Assembly (NCBI RefSeq): GCF_900099895.1
Contig: NZ_FNDY01000017.1
Coordinates: 1-64,000 of the forward strand
Source of the DNA: Paenibacillus naphthalenovorans
Lineage (GTDB): Bacteria; Bacillota; Bacilli; Paenibacillales; NBRC-103111
Direction of reading: 5' to 3'
DNA length: 64,000 nucleotides
In this document: positions 43,454 to 56,130 of the stretch, piece by piece
How the letters are laid out: each line of letters begins with the position of its first letter
Numbering within the stretch: position 1 is the stretch's first letter
Notes under the pieces: model-generated
What the model saw: the letters and a program-made list of their open reading frames with translations, nothing else
Databases searched by the model: none
What the model was told of the DNA's origin: nothing
Position numbers and translations under genes: made by a program

Positions 43454-43978
43454 TCAATCCTCCTCTCTCTTAGCAATAATGATGGCGCCGATGAAAGCGA
43501 CGGTGAGCAGCACCGACATCAGCTCGAACGGGATCACATGCGATGTAAACAATAGCTTCCCGATCTCCATCGTATTGTCTTGTACGGAAGAAAACTCGCC
43601 GATGGGAATCTGCGACTGCTGTATCGCATAAAATATGATGCCGAACAGCCCGGCCGCACCCACCAGAAGCAGCCCATTGTGCCACGGCCGCTTCGGTTCT
43701 TCCTCGTCTTCCCTATGCTTGGTCATCATGATGCCAAAGATCATCAGTATCGAAATGGCACCGGCATAAATCAAGATTTGCACCACACCGACAAACTCCG
43801 CTTCGAGTACGAAATAAAGTCCCGCGAGGCTGAGGAAGGTCAGCGCCATCGACAACACCATATGCACCACTTTAGTGAAGCTGAGCATGAAGATGGCGCC
43901 GCCGATGGCAAACAGTGCGCATATAAAGAACGCAATGTTCTCTCCGCTGGATAAAAAATTCGCTATGTTTCCGAACAT
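43454..43978 (-). CDS. nuoJ: NADH-quinone oxidoreductase subunit J
   Basis: 174 residues, five membrane helices; the family segment [20 protein letters not shown], which forms the pi-bulge helix in known structures, is clear. It follows nuoI by one base. Confidence 0.94.
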   Translation of the reverse strand: MFGNIANFLSSGENIAFFICALFAIGGAIFMLSFTKVVHMVLSMALTFLSLAGLYFVLEAEFVGVVQILIYAGAISILMIFGIMMTKHREDEEEPKRPWHNGLLLVGAAGLFGIIFYAIQQSQIPIGEFSSVQDNTMEIGKLLFTSHVIPFELMSVLLTVAFIGAIIIAKREED

Positions 43979-43979
43979 T

Positions 43980-44423
43980 TTACTTCGCCCCGCCTTTCGG
44001 AAGCGCCGAATTGTTCTCTTTACGCACGTTAGTGTTATTTTCGTTCAGCCACTCCAAATTTTTGAACAAATCGTCCCGGCTGTAGGTACTCAGCTCGAAG
44101 TTGTTCGTCATCACGATCGCTTCTGTCGGGCATACCTCGGTACACAAATCGCACAAGATACAAATTTCAAAATTGATGTCGTACGTATCAATGACCTTTC
44201 CCTTTTTCTCAGGGTCCGGGTTCGGCTTGCCTACCAAATTAATACATTCGGTGGGACAAATGCGTGCGCATTGATTGCATACGATACACTTCTCAGGGTC
44301 AAAATGCTGGATTCCTCTAAACCGGTCCGGCATTTCCAGCGGAACGTCGGGGTAAGCATAAGTTACTTTTTTGGAGGTCAAACCTTTTAACGTCACGCCG
44401 AGCCCTTTTATGATGCCCTTCAT
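43980..44423 (-). CDS. nuoI: NADH-quinone oxidoreductase subunit I
   Basis: 147 residues, peripheral ferredoxin-like subunit that carries clusters N6a/N6b. Two intact 4Fe-4S motifs: CIVCNQCARICP and CILCDLCTEVCP. It passes electrons toward NuoB. It lies between nuoH and nuoJ. Confidence 0.95.
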   Translation of the reverse strand: MKGIIKGLGVTLKGLTSKKVTYAYPDVPLEMPDRFRGIQHFDPEKCIVCNQCARICPTECINLVGKPNPDPEKKGKVIDTYDINFEICILCDLCTEVCPTEAIVMTNNFELSTYSRDDLFKNLEWLNENNTNVRKENNSALPKGGAK

Positions 44424-44467
44424 CTCGATTCACCCTTTCGTATTCAGCATCCGGCAGCAGGCAGCAA

Positions 44468-45475
44468 TTACATGGCGACGGCCATATAAATGGCCGTTAC
44501 AAAAATGTTCACTAACGCGAGCGGCAGCAGCACCTTCCAGCCAAGGCCCATCAATTGATCTACACGAACCCGCGGCAGCGTAGCCCGGAGCCAAAACAGC
44601 ACGAAAACGATAAACGAAAACTTAAGCAGGAACCAAACGATACCCGGGATAAAATCCAAAAACGGGAGCGGAGCTTGCCATCCTCCCAGAAAAAGCGCTG
44701 TCGTCAGCCCGGCAATGGCAAATACATATACATATTCGGCAAGCATGAAGAACGCAAACCGAAAGCCGCTGTATTCCACGTGATACCCTGCAACCAGCTC
44801 GGATTCCGCCTCAGGCAAGTCGAAAGGCGTCCGGTTGAGCTCGGAGATCGCCGCGACGACAAATACGGCAAACCCTATGATTTGGGGCAGGAAGTTCCAC
44901 TGCCAGAACCCGCCTGCTTGGCCCTCGACGATCCGGTTCAGATTCATGCTGCCGGTCATCATGACGACGCCTACAATAGAGATGACCAGCGGAATTTCGT
45001 AGCTGATCATTTGCGCCGCAGAGCGCATGCCTCCAAGCAGCGCATATTTATTGTTCGATGCCCAGCCTCCCAGCACGATGCCGATGGTGGAAATTCCCGA
45101 TAAAGCGACATAAAAAAGCACGCCTACATTTATATCCGTACTGATCCATCGTTCGGTAAACGGTATAACCGCAACAACCATAAACGCAGGAATAAACGTG
45201 ATGACCGGAGCGAGAATAAAGAGTTCGCGCTCGGCTTTTTTAGGAATGGTATCCTCTTTCAGGAGCAGCTTCAGCACGTCGGCTACACTCTGCAGCAAGC
45301 CAAGAGGGCCTGTGCGGTTCGGGCCGATCCGCAGCTGCATCCAGCCGATAACCTTCCGTTCAAAATATATCGCATAAGTGACAAACCCCAGGACGACCAT
45401 TAGGATGACGACGGCCCAAGCGAACATGATCGCTGCATTCGTCCAAGTCAACTGCTGCTGTAATAATTCGGGCAT
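44468..45475 (-). CDS. nuoH: NADH-quinone oxidoreductase subunit H
   Basis: 335 residues, eight membrane helices; it shapes the quinone-binding site with NuoB and NuoD. Conserved GWMQLRIGPNRTGPLGLLQS loop and the acidic ELNRTPFDLPEAESELVAGY segment. The ATG shares one base with the nuoD TGA stop (TGATG), a coupling arrangement. Confidence 0.96.
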   Translation of the reverse strand: MPELLQQQLTWTNAAIMFAWAVVILMVVLGFVTYAIYFERKVIGWMQLRIGPNRTGPLGLLQSVADVLKLLLKEDTIPKKAERELFILAPVITFIPAFMVVAVIPFTERWISTDINVGVLFYVALSGISTIGIVLGGWASNNKYALLGGMRSAAQMISYEIPLVISIVGVVMMTGSMNLNRIVEGQAGGFWQWNFLPQIIGFAVFVVAAISELNRTPFDLPEAESELVAGYHVEYSGFRFAFFMLAEYVYVFAIAGLTTALFLGGWQAPLPFLDFIPGIVWFLLKFSFIVFVLFWLRATLPRVRVDQLMGLGWKVLLPLALVNIFVTAIYMAVAM

Positions 45476-46578
45476 CAGCAGTCCACCTCCCCGACAACGA
45501 TATCGATGCCTCCAAGAATCGTAATCAAGTTCGTCATGGTTTCGCCAACCAACAGCTTAGGCAAAATTTGCAGATTGACAAACGATGGCCTGCGGAATTT
45601 CAACCGGTAAGGCTTATCCTTGCCTTTGGATATAATATGGCACCCGATTTCGCCGCGCGGCGATTCGATAGCGGCATAAATCTCACCTTCTGGAGGACGT
45701 ATGACCCGCGGCACCTTACCCATAATTTCTCCTTCGGCCGGAAACTGTTCTACGGCCTGCTCCAGAATACGCAAAGATTGACGAACTTCTTCCAACCGCA
45801 GCAAGTACCGGTCGTAGCAATCCCCGTTATGGCTCACCGGAACGTCAAATTCAAAACGGTTGTACAAGCTGTAAGGCTGAGCCTTCCTCAGATCCCAGTC
45901 AACCCCTGTACAACGCAGGTTTGCTCCGCTCAAACCGTAAGCGATAGCTGTTTCGGCATCATACTTTCCGATACCTTTGATCCTGGCCAGAAAGATTTCA
46001 TTACCGCTGACCAGCTCATGATATTCATCAAGCTTTCCTCTCATATAGGGAACAAAATCGCGAACCTTCTCGATCCAGCCCTCGGGTGCGTCCCACTTCA
46101 CACCGCCGACCCGCATGTAATTGTAGGTCAGGCGCGCTCCGCACAGCTCGTTGAACAGATTGATAATGATTTCACGGTCGCGAAACGCATACAAAAACGG
46201 ACTCATGGCTCCAATATCAAGTAAATACGTGCCCCACCACACCATATGGCTGGCAATCCTTTGAAGCTCCATGACGATCAAACGCAAAAATTCGGCGCGT
46301 TCCGGAATTTCCAGCTGCATCAGCTGCTCTACGGCATGGACAAGCACATAATTGTTCGTCATCGCCGATACATAGTCCATTCGGTCCGTGTACGGAATGA
46401 TCTGAGTATACGTCAGGTTCTCAGCCAGCTTCTCCGTACCCCGGTGAAGGTATCCCATGACCGGTATGGCCTCCGTAATGATTTCTCCGTCCAACTTGAC
46501 GATAATCCGAAATACTCCATGTGTACTCGGGTGCTGCGGTCCTACATTCAATAGCAGCTCTTCCGTTCTAATGGCCAA
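45475..46578 (-). CDS. nuoD: NADH-quinone oxidoreductase subunit D
   Basis: 367 residues, the 49-kDa subunit near the quinone site. Motifs: NVGPQHPSTHGVFRI at the start, GYLHRGTEKLAE, and the C-terminal GGIDIVVGEVDC. It is a separate gene here, not fused to nuoC. It follows nuoC by 6 bases. Confidence 0.96.
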   Translation of the reverse strand: MAIRTEELLLNVGPQHPSTHGVFRIIVKLDGEIITEAIPVMGYLHRGTEKLAENLTYTQIIPYTDRMDYVSAMTNNYVLVHAVEQLMQLEIPERAEFLRLIVMELQRIASHMVWWGTYLLDIGAMSPFLYAFRDREIIINLFNELCGARLTYNYMRVGGVKWDAPEGWIEKVRDFVPYMRGKLDEYHELVSGNEIFLARIKGIGKYDAETAIAYGLSGANLRCTGVDWDLRKAQPYSLYNRFEFDVPVSHNGDCYDRYLLRLEEVRQSLRILEQAVEQFPAEGEIMGKVPRVIRPPEGEIYAAIESPRGEIGCHIISKGKDKPYRLKFRRPSFVNLQILPKLLVGETMTNLITILGGIDIVVGEVDC

Positions 46579-46584
46579 GCTTCA

Positions 46585-47463
46585 TCACACCTCCGGGTCG
46601 AGCGGTTCATAATCTTTGCGAAGCGGATGGCCTACCCAATCGTCAGCCATCATAATTCTGCGCAGGTCGGGATGTCCCGGAAAATCGATGCCGAATAAGT
46701 CGTATATTTCTCTTTCATTCCAGTTCGCCGTAGGCCATACCGATGTGACCGAAGGAATGGACGGAGCCTCCCGGTCGGTCTTGATTTTGACGCAATATTC
46801 CCGTTTGGTCTCAAGAGAGATCAGATGGTACGCCACTTCCAGGTGCGTTTCCATATCGATACCGGACACATTGCGCAAATAATTCAGCTTGAGCTCCGGA
46901 TGAGTTTTCAACTGCTCTGCAACGGCCGGCCATTCGTCACCTTTGATGATAAGATAAGGGATGTGTCCGCCCTTTTCATTAATATACGCTTCCTGCACCA
47001 GATCTTCCCCGAACCCTTTCAGGATGGCGACGATCCGGTCCAACTGCGGCTGATTCGGCGACGGCTCCTTCGGTGCTTCGGTCCCCGCCTCTTCCTTCTT
47101 CGCGGCACGCGCATTAGCCCGGGCTGCTCTTGCCTCAGCGGCGGCCTTTGCCTTTGCCTCTTTCTCAGCATCGCTGGGAGCAGCTTTCTCCGCCGCCGGA
47201 GCGTCTCCCGGCTCCCCCTTAGCGGTCTGAGGCTCCACAGGCTCAGATGCAGCGGCGGATGCTTTCGGTTCCTTCGGCTTCGGCGCATCGGCGGAGGCAT
47301 AACCGCCTGGGGGTTCTCCGGCGCCCCCCGTTTTTGTGACTTCGGCGCCGTCAACAGCGGCAGGCTCGCCGCTCATCGGCGCGGACGCTTCACCTTCTGC
47401 CTTAGGCTTTTGCATGTCAGCTTCAGGGCTGCCCGATTGATCTCGCTTTTGCTCCTCGCTCAT
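46585..47463 (-). CDS. nuoC: NADH-quinone oxidoreductase subunit C with long low-complexity N-terminus
   Basis: 292 residues. The first ~138 are Ala/Pro/Glu/Lys-rich with no fold visible; the 30-kDa subunit domain occupies about 140-292 ([38 protein letters not shown]). The core alone is the usual length of NuoC in other bacteria. The start overlaps the nuoB stop by 4 bases (ATGA). The tail may be a flexible protein-protein contact in this subunit-poor complex; that is a guess. Confidence 0.93.
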   Translation of the reverse strand: MSEEQKRDQSGSPEADMQKPKAEGEASAPMSGEPAAVDGAEVTKTGGAGEPPGGYASADAPKPKEPKASAAASEPVEPQTAKGEPGDAPAAEKAAPSDAEKEAKAKAAAEARAARANARAAKKEEAGTEAPKEPSPNQPQLDRIVAILKGFGEDLVQEAYINEKGGHIPYLIIKGDEWPAVAEQLKTHPELKLNYLRNVSGIDMETHLEVAYHLISLETKREYCVKIKTDREAPSIPSVTSVWPTANWNEREIYDLFGIDFPGHPDLRRIMMADDWVGHPLRKDYEPLDPEV

Positions 47464-47978
47464 CGATTGGTCACCTGCTTACCCGTTTTGGCTTCGTAGC
47501 GGATTTTTTCCTGCAGCTTGTTAATTCCGTATATTAAAGCGGCCGGATTCGGCGGACAGCCAGGGATATATACATCCACCGGCACGATCTGATCGACGCC
47601 CTTCACTACCGCATACGATTTTACATAAGGGCCGCCCGCCGTAGCACAGGAGCCCATGGCGATCACCCATTTGGGTTCCGGCATTTGGTCATACAAGCGC
47701 CGCAGCAGCGGAGCCATTTTCTTCGTTACCGTCCCGGCAACGATCATCACATCGGACTGCCTTGGAGAAGTCCGGAAAATCACCCCGAAACGGTCCAAGT
47801 CATAGTGCGATGCACCTGTTCCCATCATCTCTATAGCACAGCAAGCAAGTCCAAATGTCAGCGGCCACAAAGAATTGCTTCGTGCCCAAGCTTTAATCTG
47901 CTCCAATGTCGTCATGAATACATTACGTTCGAGTTCCTGCCGTTCCTCCGGTGTAATATTTGCTAAATTGAAGTCCAT
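47460..47978 (-). CDS. nuoB: NADH-quinone oxidoreductase subunit B
   Basis: 172 residues, carries the N2 4Fe-4S cluster. Ligand cysteines are seen in [20 protein letters not shown] and IPGCPPNP. The ATG at 47978 overlaps the nuoA 3' end by 16 bases and has AAGGTG upstream. Confidence 0.96.
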   Translation of the reverse strand: MDFNLANITPEERQELERNVFMTTLEQIKAWARSNSLWPLTFGLACCAIEMMGTGASHYDLDRFGVIFRTSPRQSDVMIVAGTVTKKMAPLLRRLYDQMPEPKWVIAMGSCATAGGPYVKSYAVVKGVDQIVPVDVYIPGCPPNPAALIYGINKLQEKIRYEAKTGKQVTNR

Positions 47979-48328
47979 TGCAGCACCTTCTTCTTCCAGG
48001 CGTAAAGCAAGCCAATGATCAACAATCCAACAAAAATACACATTTCCACAAGCGCAAACAAGCCCAATTGCTTGTAGGCAACGGCCCATGGGTACAAGAA
48101 CACGGTTTCAACATCAAAAATAACAAACATCAACGCAAATAGGTAGTACCGGATATTGAAGCGAATTTGCCCCTCGCCTATAGGTACGTTACCGCTTTCA
48201 TAAGTCGTATACTTCGCTTCGACAGGCTTATTTGGCCGGAGCAAACGCCCGATACCAAGCGCAGCGATAGGGAGTAACACGCCCAACAAGAGAAAAAACG
48301 TTACGACCACATAGTTGTTCATATACAT
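47963..48328 (-). CDS. nuoA: NADH-quinone oxidoreductase subunit A
   Basis: 121 residues, three membrane helices, with the conserved [24 protein letters not shown] and [13 protein letters not shown] segments. The ATG at 48328 has GGAGG about 8 bases upstream; a longer frame runs back through the promoter and is rejected. It is the first gene of the 11-gene nuo operon. Confidence 0.95.
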   Translation of the reverse strand: MYMNNYVVVTFFLLLGVLLPIAALGIGRLLRPNKPVEAKYTTYESGNVPIGEGQIRFNIRYYLFALMFVIFDVETVFLYPWAVAYKQLGLFALVEMCIFVGLLIIGLLYAWKKKVLQWTSI

Positions 48329-48510
48329 CGTGAACGAACCGCCTCCCTGTATATCTTTTCGTGTCCGGCACGCAACTTGCTGCGAACCGTCTACTACTTT
48401 AGTCCTACAAACGATTTGAAAACACAACCTAACATAAGGGTACCTTACGCAGCCCCATTGTTCAAGTTTTCTTATCGCTTGTATAACTACTGTTAATATA
48501 TGCCTTCCCA

Positions 48511-48539
48511 ATTATAACAAATGCCTTTTGGGGTGTCTA
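48511..48539 (-). promoter_or_regulatory. nuo operon promoter
   Basis: TAGACA, 17 bases, TATAAT on the minus strand. The leader to nuoA would be about 175 bases and holds no gene. Confidence 0.7.
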
Positions 48540-48564
48540 ACATTTTCAGACAATTCTAATGTAA

Positions 48565-48595
48565 AAAAGCGAAGGAAGCATATTCCCTCGCTTTT
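48565..48595 (-). terminator. atp operon terminator
   Basis: AAAAGCGAGGG / CCTTCGCTTTT type stem with one mismatch, followed by TTACATT on the minus strand, directly after the atpC stop. It separates the atp and nuo operons. Confidence 0.85.
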
Positions 48596-48609
48596 GTCAA
48601 TCATTACTA

Positions 48610-49017
48610 TTATTTTTTACCGTATACCTCGATTCTATTCATCGCCCGCTGTAAAGCAAGCTCGGCACGCTTGAAATCGATTTGGTCCTGCTTGGCTGCG
48701 GACAAACGCTGCTGCGCGCGTTCTTTGGCCGCCTGCGCCCGCTCGAGATTGATTTGATCCGGCAGCTCGGCGCTTTCCGCCAGAATAACCACTTTATCCT
48801 TTCGCACTTCCATAAAACCGCCGTTTACCGCGATGTATTCGTCCTTAGCGCCTTGCTTTTTCACGGTAACCGGCGCAACTTTTAAAGGAGTGACCAGCGG
48901 AATGTGATTAGGCAGAATTCCAAGCTCCCCTTCAACACCCTTCACAACGATCATGTTCGCCTCTTCGGCATACACTTTACGCTCCGGGGTTACAATTTCC
49001 AACAGGAATGTGCTCAC
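48610..49017 (-). CDS. atpC: ATP synthase epsilon subunit
   Basis: 135 residues: the N-terminal beta sandwich (TFLLEIVTPERKVYAEEANMIVVKGVEGELGILPNH) and the C-terminal helical hairpin (NLERAQAAKERAQQRLSAA...). It regulates rotation in the F1 stalk. The start is a GTG at 49017 with AGGAGGGG about 8 bases upstream; the ATG-led longer frame has no site. Confidence 0.95.
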   Translation of the reverse strand: MSTFLLEIVTPERKVYAEEANMIVVKGVEGELGILPNHIPLVTPLKVAPVTVKKQGAKDEYIAVNGGFMEVRKDKVVILAESAELPDQINLERAQAAKERAQQRLSAAKQDQIDFKRAELALQRAMNRIEVYGKK

Positions 49018-49036
49018 TTGGATTCCCCTCCTAAGA

Positions 49037-49093
49037 GTTTGCTCTTGAGCAAACCGCATCGTAAGCATTGACTAAGTTTGTCCAAGGACAAAC
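49037..49093. repeat. Two tandem palindromic repeats between atpD and atpC
   Basis: Perfect 18-base palindromes GTTTGCTCTTGAGCAAAC (49037-49054) and GTTTGTCCAAGGACAAAC (49076-49093), 39 bases apart. Each is followed by a related tail (CGCATCGTAAGC and GGCTTCGTAAGC). Neither is followed by a T-run, so they are not ordinary terminators. Confidence 0.7.
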
Positions 49094-49118
49094 GGCTTCG
49101 TAAGCTTATGCTGCGTTT

Positions 49119-50552
<1,434 letters not shown>

Positions 50553-50582
50553 TTAAACGAAATTGCCTTCGCCGTCCATTCC

Positions 50583-51440
50583 TTAACTTTGTGCGTTCGC
50601 TCCGGCGACGATCTCCGATATTTCCTGGGTAATCGAAGCCTGACGGGCACGGTTGTACTGAAGGGTCAGCGTAGCGATCATCTTCGTCGCATTCTTCGTA
50701 GCGTTGTTCATCGCCGTCATCCGGGCTCCGAACTCGCTCGCTTTACCGTCAAGAACCGCGCTGTAAATGAGCGTTTCCGCATATTTCGGCAGGAGTACTT
50801 CCAACACACCCTCGGCAGACGGCTCATATTCGTAGTTCGCCACCGAATCGCTGTTGACTTCCTCAAGCGGCAACAGACGCTTCACCTGCGGGATTTGGGT
50901 AATGGCATTCTTAAATTCATTGTATACCAGGTACAATTCATCGTAGGCGCCATTCTCAAAATTCGCCACAGCGGAAGCCGCAACCGACTTAATGTCCGAG
51001 AATTGGGGTGAATCCGGCAGCCCCGTCACTTCCTCGACAATTGGGATGTTGCGTCTCTGGAAGAAATCCCGGCCTTTTCGTCCAATGACGAAAATGGCAT
51101 ACTCGCTTGTAGATTTATGCTTTTCTTTAATGACAGCCATCACTTTACGAAGCACGTTGGCATTGTAACCGCCGGCCAGACCGCGGTCGGAGGTGATGAC
51201 AAGATAACCGGTCCTCTTGATCTCGCGGGTTTGCAGCATCGGATGCGTCACACCCTTCGTACCTGCGGCAATACTCGCGATCACTTCCTTCATCTTATCA
51301 GCGTACGGACGTGCTGACTCGGCAGCCTCCTGAGCACGTCTCAGCTTTGCCGCCGCGACCATCTCCATCGCCCTCGTGATTTGCTTCGTACTTTGTTTTG
51401 ACTTGATAGAGCGCTTAATTTCGCGCATACCTTTTGCCAT
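50583..51440 (-). CDS. atpG: ATP synthase gamma subunit
   Basis: 285 residues, central rotor shaft. N-terminal coiled coil (MREIKRSIKSKQSTKQITRAMEMVAAAKL) and C-terminal coiled coil (MTAMNNATKNATKMIATLTLQYNRARQASITQEISEI). Confidence 0.96.
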   Translation of the reverse strand: MAKGMREIKRSIKSKQSTKQITRAMEMVAAAKLRRAQEAAESARPYADKMKEVIASIAAGTKGVTHPMLQTREIKRTGYLVITSDRGLAGGYNANVLRKVMAVIKEKHKSTSEYAIFVIGRKGRDFFQRRNIPIVEEVTGLPDSPQFSDIKSVAASAVANFENGAYDELYLVYNEFKNAITQIPQVKRLLPLEEVNSDSVANYEYEPSAEGVLEVLLPKYAETLIYSAVLDGKASEFGARMTAMNNATKNATKMIATLTLQYNRARQASITQEISEIVAGANAQS

Positions 51441-51523
51441 GCCTGCTCACCTCTCTCTCGAAGCCCTCCGGAAGGAGCGCCATCTTTGGATAAGCCCATT
51501 ATCGTTGCTTAAAAAGGAATACC

Positions 51524-51545
51524 GAGCTTCTCTTGCGAGAAGCTC
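51524..51545. promoter_or_regulatory. 9-bp hairpin in the atpA-atpG spacer
   Basis: GAGCTTCTC, loop TTGC, GAGAAGCTC, perfect stem without a T-run, in the longest gap (118 bases) of the F1 genes. A role in mRNA processing or translation balance is inferred. Confidence 0.5.
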
Positions 51546-51558
51546 AGTTACCGTTCAT

Positions 51559-53079
<1,521 letters not shown>

Positions 53080-53089
53080 TCACCCCTAT

Positions 53090-53641
53090 CTACAGTGCTT
53101 GAGATTGATTCAATGTTCTTTCCAGACGCTTCAGCTTGCCGGACAGGCTGCCGTCGTACAAACGGTCGCCGATGCGGACTTGAATACCGCCGAGCAAGCT
53201 TTTATCTATAACCGATTCCACGCGGATTTGTTTACCGGTCAATTTGCCGAACGTGGCGGCAATATCGTTTAACTCTGCTTCGGACAGCTTCACTGGCGTA
53301 TATACCGTAGCGTTCGCTTGTCCGAGCGCATCGTTTGCGATCTTTACATAAGCTTTTACAAAGGCTTCCAGCGCCTCTTCGCGTCTTCTCTCAATCAGCA
53401 GCTGCAGCGTATTCAATACAGCCTCGGATACGGAGGATTCGAAGATTTGCTTGATCAGCCCAATTTTTACAGCAGCCTCGATGCCCGGGTGTTTAATCAG
53501 CTTCGATAAATCCGCATTTTCTTTCAATACCGAAGCGACCGATACAAGCTCTTGCTCTATTTGAGCTACTTGACCTTTTTCCCGTGCGACTTCAAACAAG
53601 GCTTTTGCATATCTTTTGGCTGCGATCATGTCCTGGCTCAT
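53090..53641 (-). CDS. atpH: ATP synthase delta subunit
   Basis: 183 residues, peripheral stalk cap that joins F1 to the b subunits. N-terminal RYAKALFEVAREKGQVAQIEQEL and C-terminal GGIQVRIGDRLYDGSLSGKLKRL. The start overlaps the atpF stop by 4 bases (ATGA). Confidence 0.95.
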   Translation of the reverse strand: MSQDMIAAKRYAKALFEVAREKGQVAQIEQELVSVASVLKENADLSKLIKHPGIEAAVKIGLIKQIFESSVSEAVLNTLQLLIERRREEALEAFVKAYVKIANDALGQANATVYTPVKLSEAELNDIAATFGKLTGKQIRVESVIDKSLLGGIQVRIGDRLYDGSLSGKLKRLERTLNQSQAL

Positions 53642-54123
53642 TGGTTGCCCCCTACTTCTTTCAGGTAGTGCTCAACCAGCTGTTCCTGAGACTTCTCATC
53701 GATTTGCTTCTCGATGATTTTGGAAGCGATCATTACGGACATCGCGCTGACTTGGCTGCGGAGAGCCGCAACGGCCAGGTTTTTCTCGGTTTCGATATCG
53801 CGAAGCGCTTCTTCTTTAATTCTTGCCGCCTCTTCTTTCGCTTGGCGGATGATATCTTCAGCCTGTTTCCCGCTGGTTACACGGGCCTGCTCGATAATGG
53901 CTTTCGCTTCGCTGCGAACTTGCTCAAGAGCGGCCTTCTGTTCGGCGAGGAGCGCATCGGCTTGTTTGCGGTCCTGCTCTGCGCTTTGCAATTGATCAAG
54001 AACGAGCTTTCTACGTTGTTCCATCACGCCCATTAACGGTCCGAAAGCATATTTGCTGATCAGCAGCATCAGGATCCCGAACGAAATGATGGCGATGATA
54101 AAAGAACTGAATGTGAAATGCAT
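53638..54123 (-). CDS. atpF: ATP synthase b subunit
   Basis: 161 residues: one N-terminal membrane helix (about 5-27) and a long Ala/Glu/Gln/Lys-rich coiled coil (about 30-155) that forms the peripheral stalk dimer. Confidence 0.95.
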   Translation of the reverse strand: MHFTFSSFIIAIISFGILMLLISKYAFGPLMGVMEQRRKLVLDQLQSAEQDRKQADALLAEQKAALEQVRSEAKAIIEQARVTSGKQAEDIIRQAKEEAARIKEEALRDIETEKNLAVAALRSQVSAMSVMIASKIIEKQIDEKSQEQLVEHYLKEVGGNQ

Positions 54124-54236
54124 CTATACGTCACTCCCTTCAGAGGGGTAATGGCTGAATCATAATCCGAATGAGTACATTCGGACAAAAGGAAGGCGTG
54201 GAGGCTATAGGCTTCCCCGCCCAAGGTTCAAGCATC

Positions 54237-54473
<237 letters not shown>

Positions 54474-54555
54474 TTAAAATTGTTCAATTTTGGTTTTGTT
54501 ATGTTTAATAAAGCGGATAAGGATCTGAATGCCAGCATAAATACCCGTCCGCATA

Positions 54556-55317
54556 TTACTCTTTGTGTTCAATGGCTTGAGACAAGTAAACCATGGTCAG
54601 CGTCGTAAAGACGAACGCCTGAATGGCGCCTACGAACACACTGAAGCCCTGCCAGATGATCAGCGGGAGTATCCCTCCGATACCAGCCATGAGAATAACG
54701 GCGATTAAGACTTCACCGGCGTAGATGTTACCAAATAGACGCATGCCGAGCGTCAAGAGTTTGGAGATCTCCTTGACGATATTCAACGGAAACATCACCG
54801 CGAACGGTTCGACATAGTGGTGCAAGTAGTGCTTGGTGTTACGTGTAAGTCCCAGATAATGAGTCATGACAATGACCATGAGGGCCAGTCCCATCGTAAC
54901 AGACAAGTCAGCTGTCGGTGATTTCCACCAACCGATCCCGATGTGTTTGCCGGCTTGATGCGCCGCATCGATCTCCGCTTGCGTTATGCCGAGCCATGGA
55001 ATCGGCTGCGTTACTTCGGTCACGATGACAAGCGGCAGGCCAAGCATATTGCCGACAAAGATGAACATGATCAGTGTAATCCCAAGCATAATGAAAGCTT
55101 TACCCTTCTTCATGTCCATAGTGCCTGCAATGATATTGTGAACAAACTCGACTAACCACTCCAAGAAATTTTGCATTTTGCCGGGATTGTGTACGGAAAG
55201 ATTGCGGGTTCCGGCAATCGCAATGAGCAGTACGATCAAACATGTAACTGCTATGGTAATGATGGTGGAAAGGTCCCAATCGATTCCTAACCAATTCACT
55301 ATCGGTAACTCATGCAT
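54556..55317 (-). CDS. atpB: ATP synthase a subunit
   Basis: 253 residues, five or six membrane helices forming the ion half-channels. The essential arginine lies in SKLLTLGMRLFGNIYAGEVL. The ATG at 55317 follows AGGGGTG by 11 bases; a TTG-led extension of 8 residues is less likely. Confidence 0.95.
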   Translation of the reverse strand: MHELPIVNWLGIDWDLSTIITIAVTCLIVLLIAIAGTRNLSVHNPGKMQNFLEWLVEFVHNIIAGTMDMKKGKAFIMLGITLIMFIFVGNMLGLPLVIVTEVTQPIPWLGITQAEIDAAHQAGKHIGIGWWKSPTADLSVTMGLALMVIVMTHYLGLTRNTKHYLHHYVEPFAVMFPLNIVKEISKLLTLGMRLFGNIYAGEVLIAVILMAGIGGILPLIIWQGFSVFVGAIQAFVFTTLTMVYLSQAIEHKE

Positions 55318-55356
55318 TCTACTAGTTTCACCCCTTTCCAAGGCATGATGGAATAA

Positions 55357-55728
55357 TTATTTTTTAATTGAAATAATACCCAATAGGAGTGTTGCCAACT
55401 GTACGAAAATTAATCCTATGATGGTAGTCCATACAGCAATATGTTCCGGTACTTCGTAAGCCCCCCACACGGCAAGCAAGGAAATCGCGGCTCTTGTGCC
55501 GAAGCCGATACCGCCTCTGCGCCTTCTTCCTTCAAGCACCGAATCCGTGAGTTGCCTGATTTTCCACGCCAGATAATGGGCATTGACAAGACTGACGATT
55601 GTTCCCAGAATCAATCCGGCAAAGTGCGGGCGATATCCAGGCAACAGCGCCCAAGCCATGAAACAGAAAGACAAAAAAAATATGATAATACGCTGAACCG
55701 TTTTCAGGCGGGTCGAAAGTTCATTCAT
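55357..55728 (-). CDS. atpI: ATP synthase subunit I
   Basis: 123 residues, four predicted membrane helices. AtpI-type proteins help assemble the c ring. The start overlaps the atpZ stop by 8 bases. Confidence 0.85.
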   Translation of the reverse strand: MNELSTRLKTVQRIIIFFLSFCFMAWALLPGYRPHFAGLILGTIVSLVNAHYLAWKIRQLTDSVLEGRRRRGGIGFGTRAAISLLAVWGAYEVPEHIAVWTTIIGLIFVQLATLLLGIISIKK

Positions 55729-55957
55729 TGCCGTCCCCCCGCATGTAGCTTCGGATGATCAGAAAAGCGCCGGCGGCTCCCGCAAAGAAACCCGCCAACA
55801 TTCCACCCACAATCCAGAACGGTTCCCCGCCCTGACGTTCGCTCATCCAATTGCCCAGCCAATAACCGGCCAACATGCAAACGCCCAAATCAATGCCAAT
55901 GCTGCCCAATAGAGCAACGGCTCGCCACGGATTATCATTGGAATTTTGTCGTTTCAT
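55721..55957 (-). CDS. atpZ: AtpZ/AtpI-type accessory membrane protein
   Basis: 78 residues, two glycine-rich membrane helices (about 13-35 and 46-68). This family precedes atpI in many Firmicute atp operons and has been linked to ion supply to the enzyme. It is the first gene of the operon; a promoter lies 26-55 bases upstream. Confidence 0.8.
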   Translation of the reverse strand: MKRQNSNDNPWRAVALLGSIGIDLGVCMLAGYWLGNWMSERQGGEPFWIVGGMLAGFFAGAAGAFLIIRSYMRGDGNE

Positions 55958-55982
55958 AAGCCTTCCTTATCAATCCTAGTTT

Positions 55983-56012
55983 ATTTTAGCGGAGTAAAGT
56001 CACATTTGTCAA
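55983..56012 (-). promoter_or_regulatory. atp operon promoter
   Basis: TTGACA, 18 bases, TAAAAT on the minus strand, just upstream of atpZ. Confidence 0.75.
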
Positions 56013-56130
56013 TTACGAAGTCTGGTAACCCTTCTGTGATAAAAACGAAAAAAACCTTGATATATCAACCTTTTTTTGCATTCCAAACCAAACAGTAGAG
56101 ATGTATGGTGTAACGTTTGTCATCAGATTG

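Noticed and set aside
56060-56095. A-tract, TTGATATATCAA palindrome, T-tract between mnaA and atpZ
   Set aside because: The C-C mismatches between tracts and palindrome make a weak hairpin; it may end the mnaA transcript, but support is poor.
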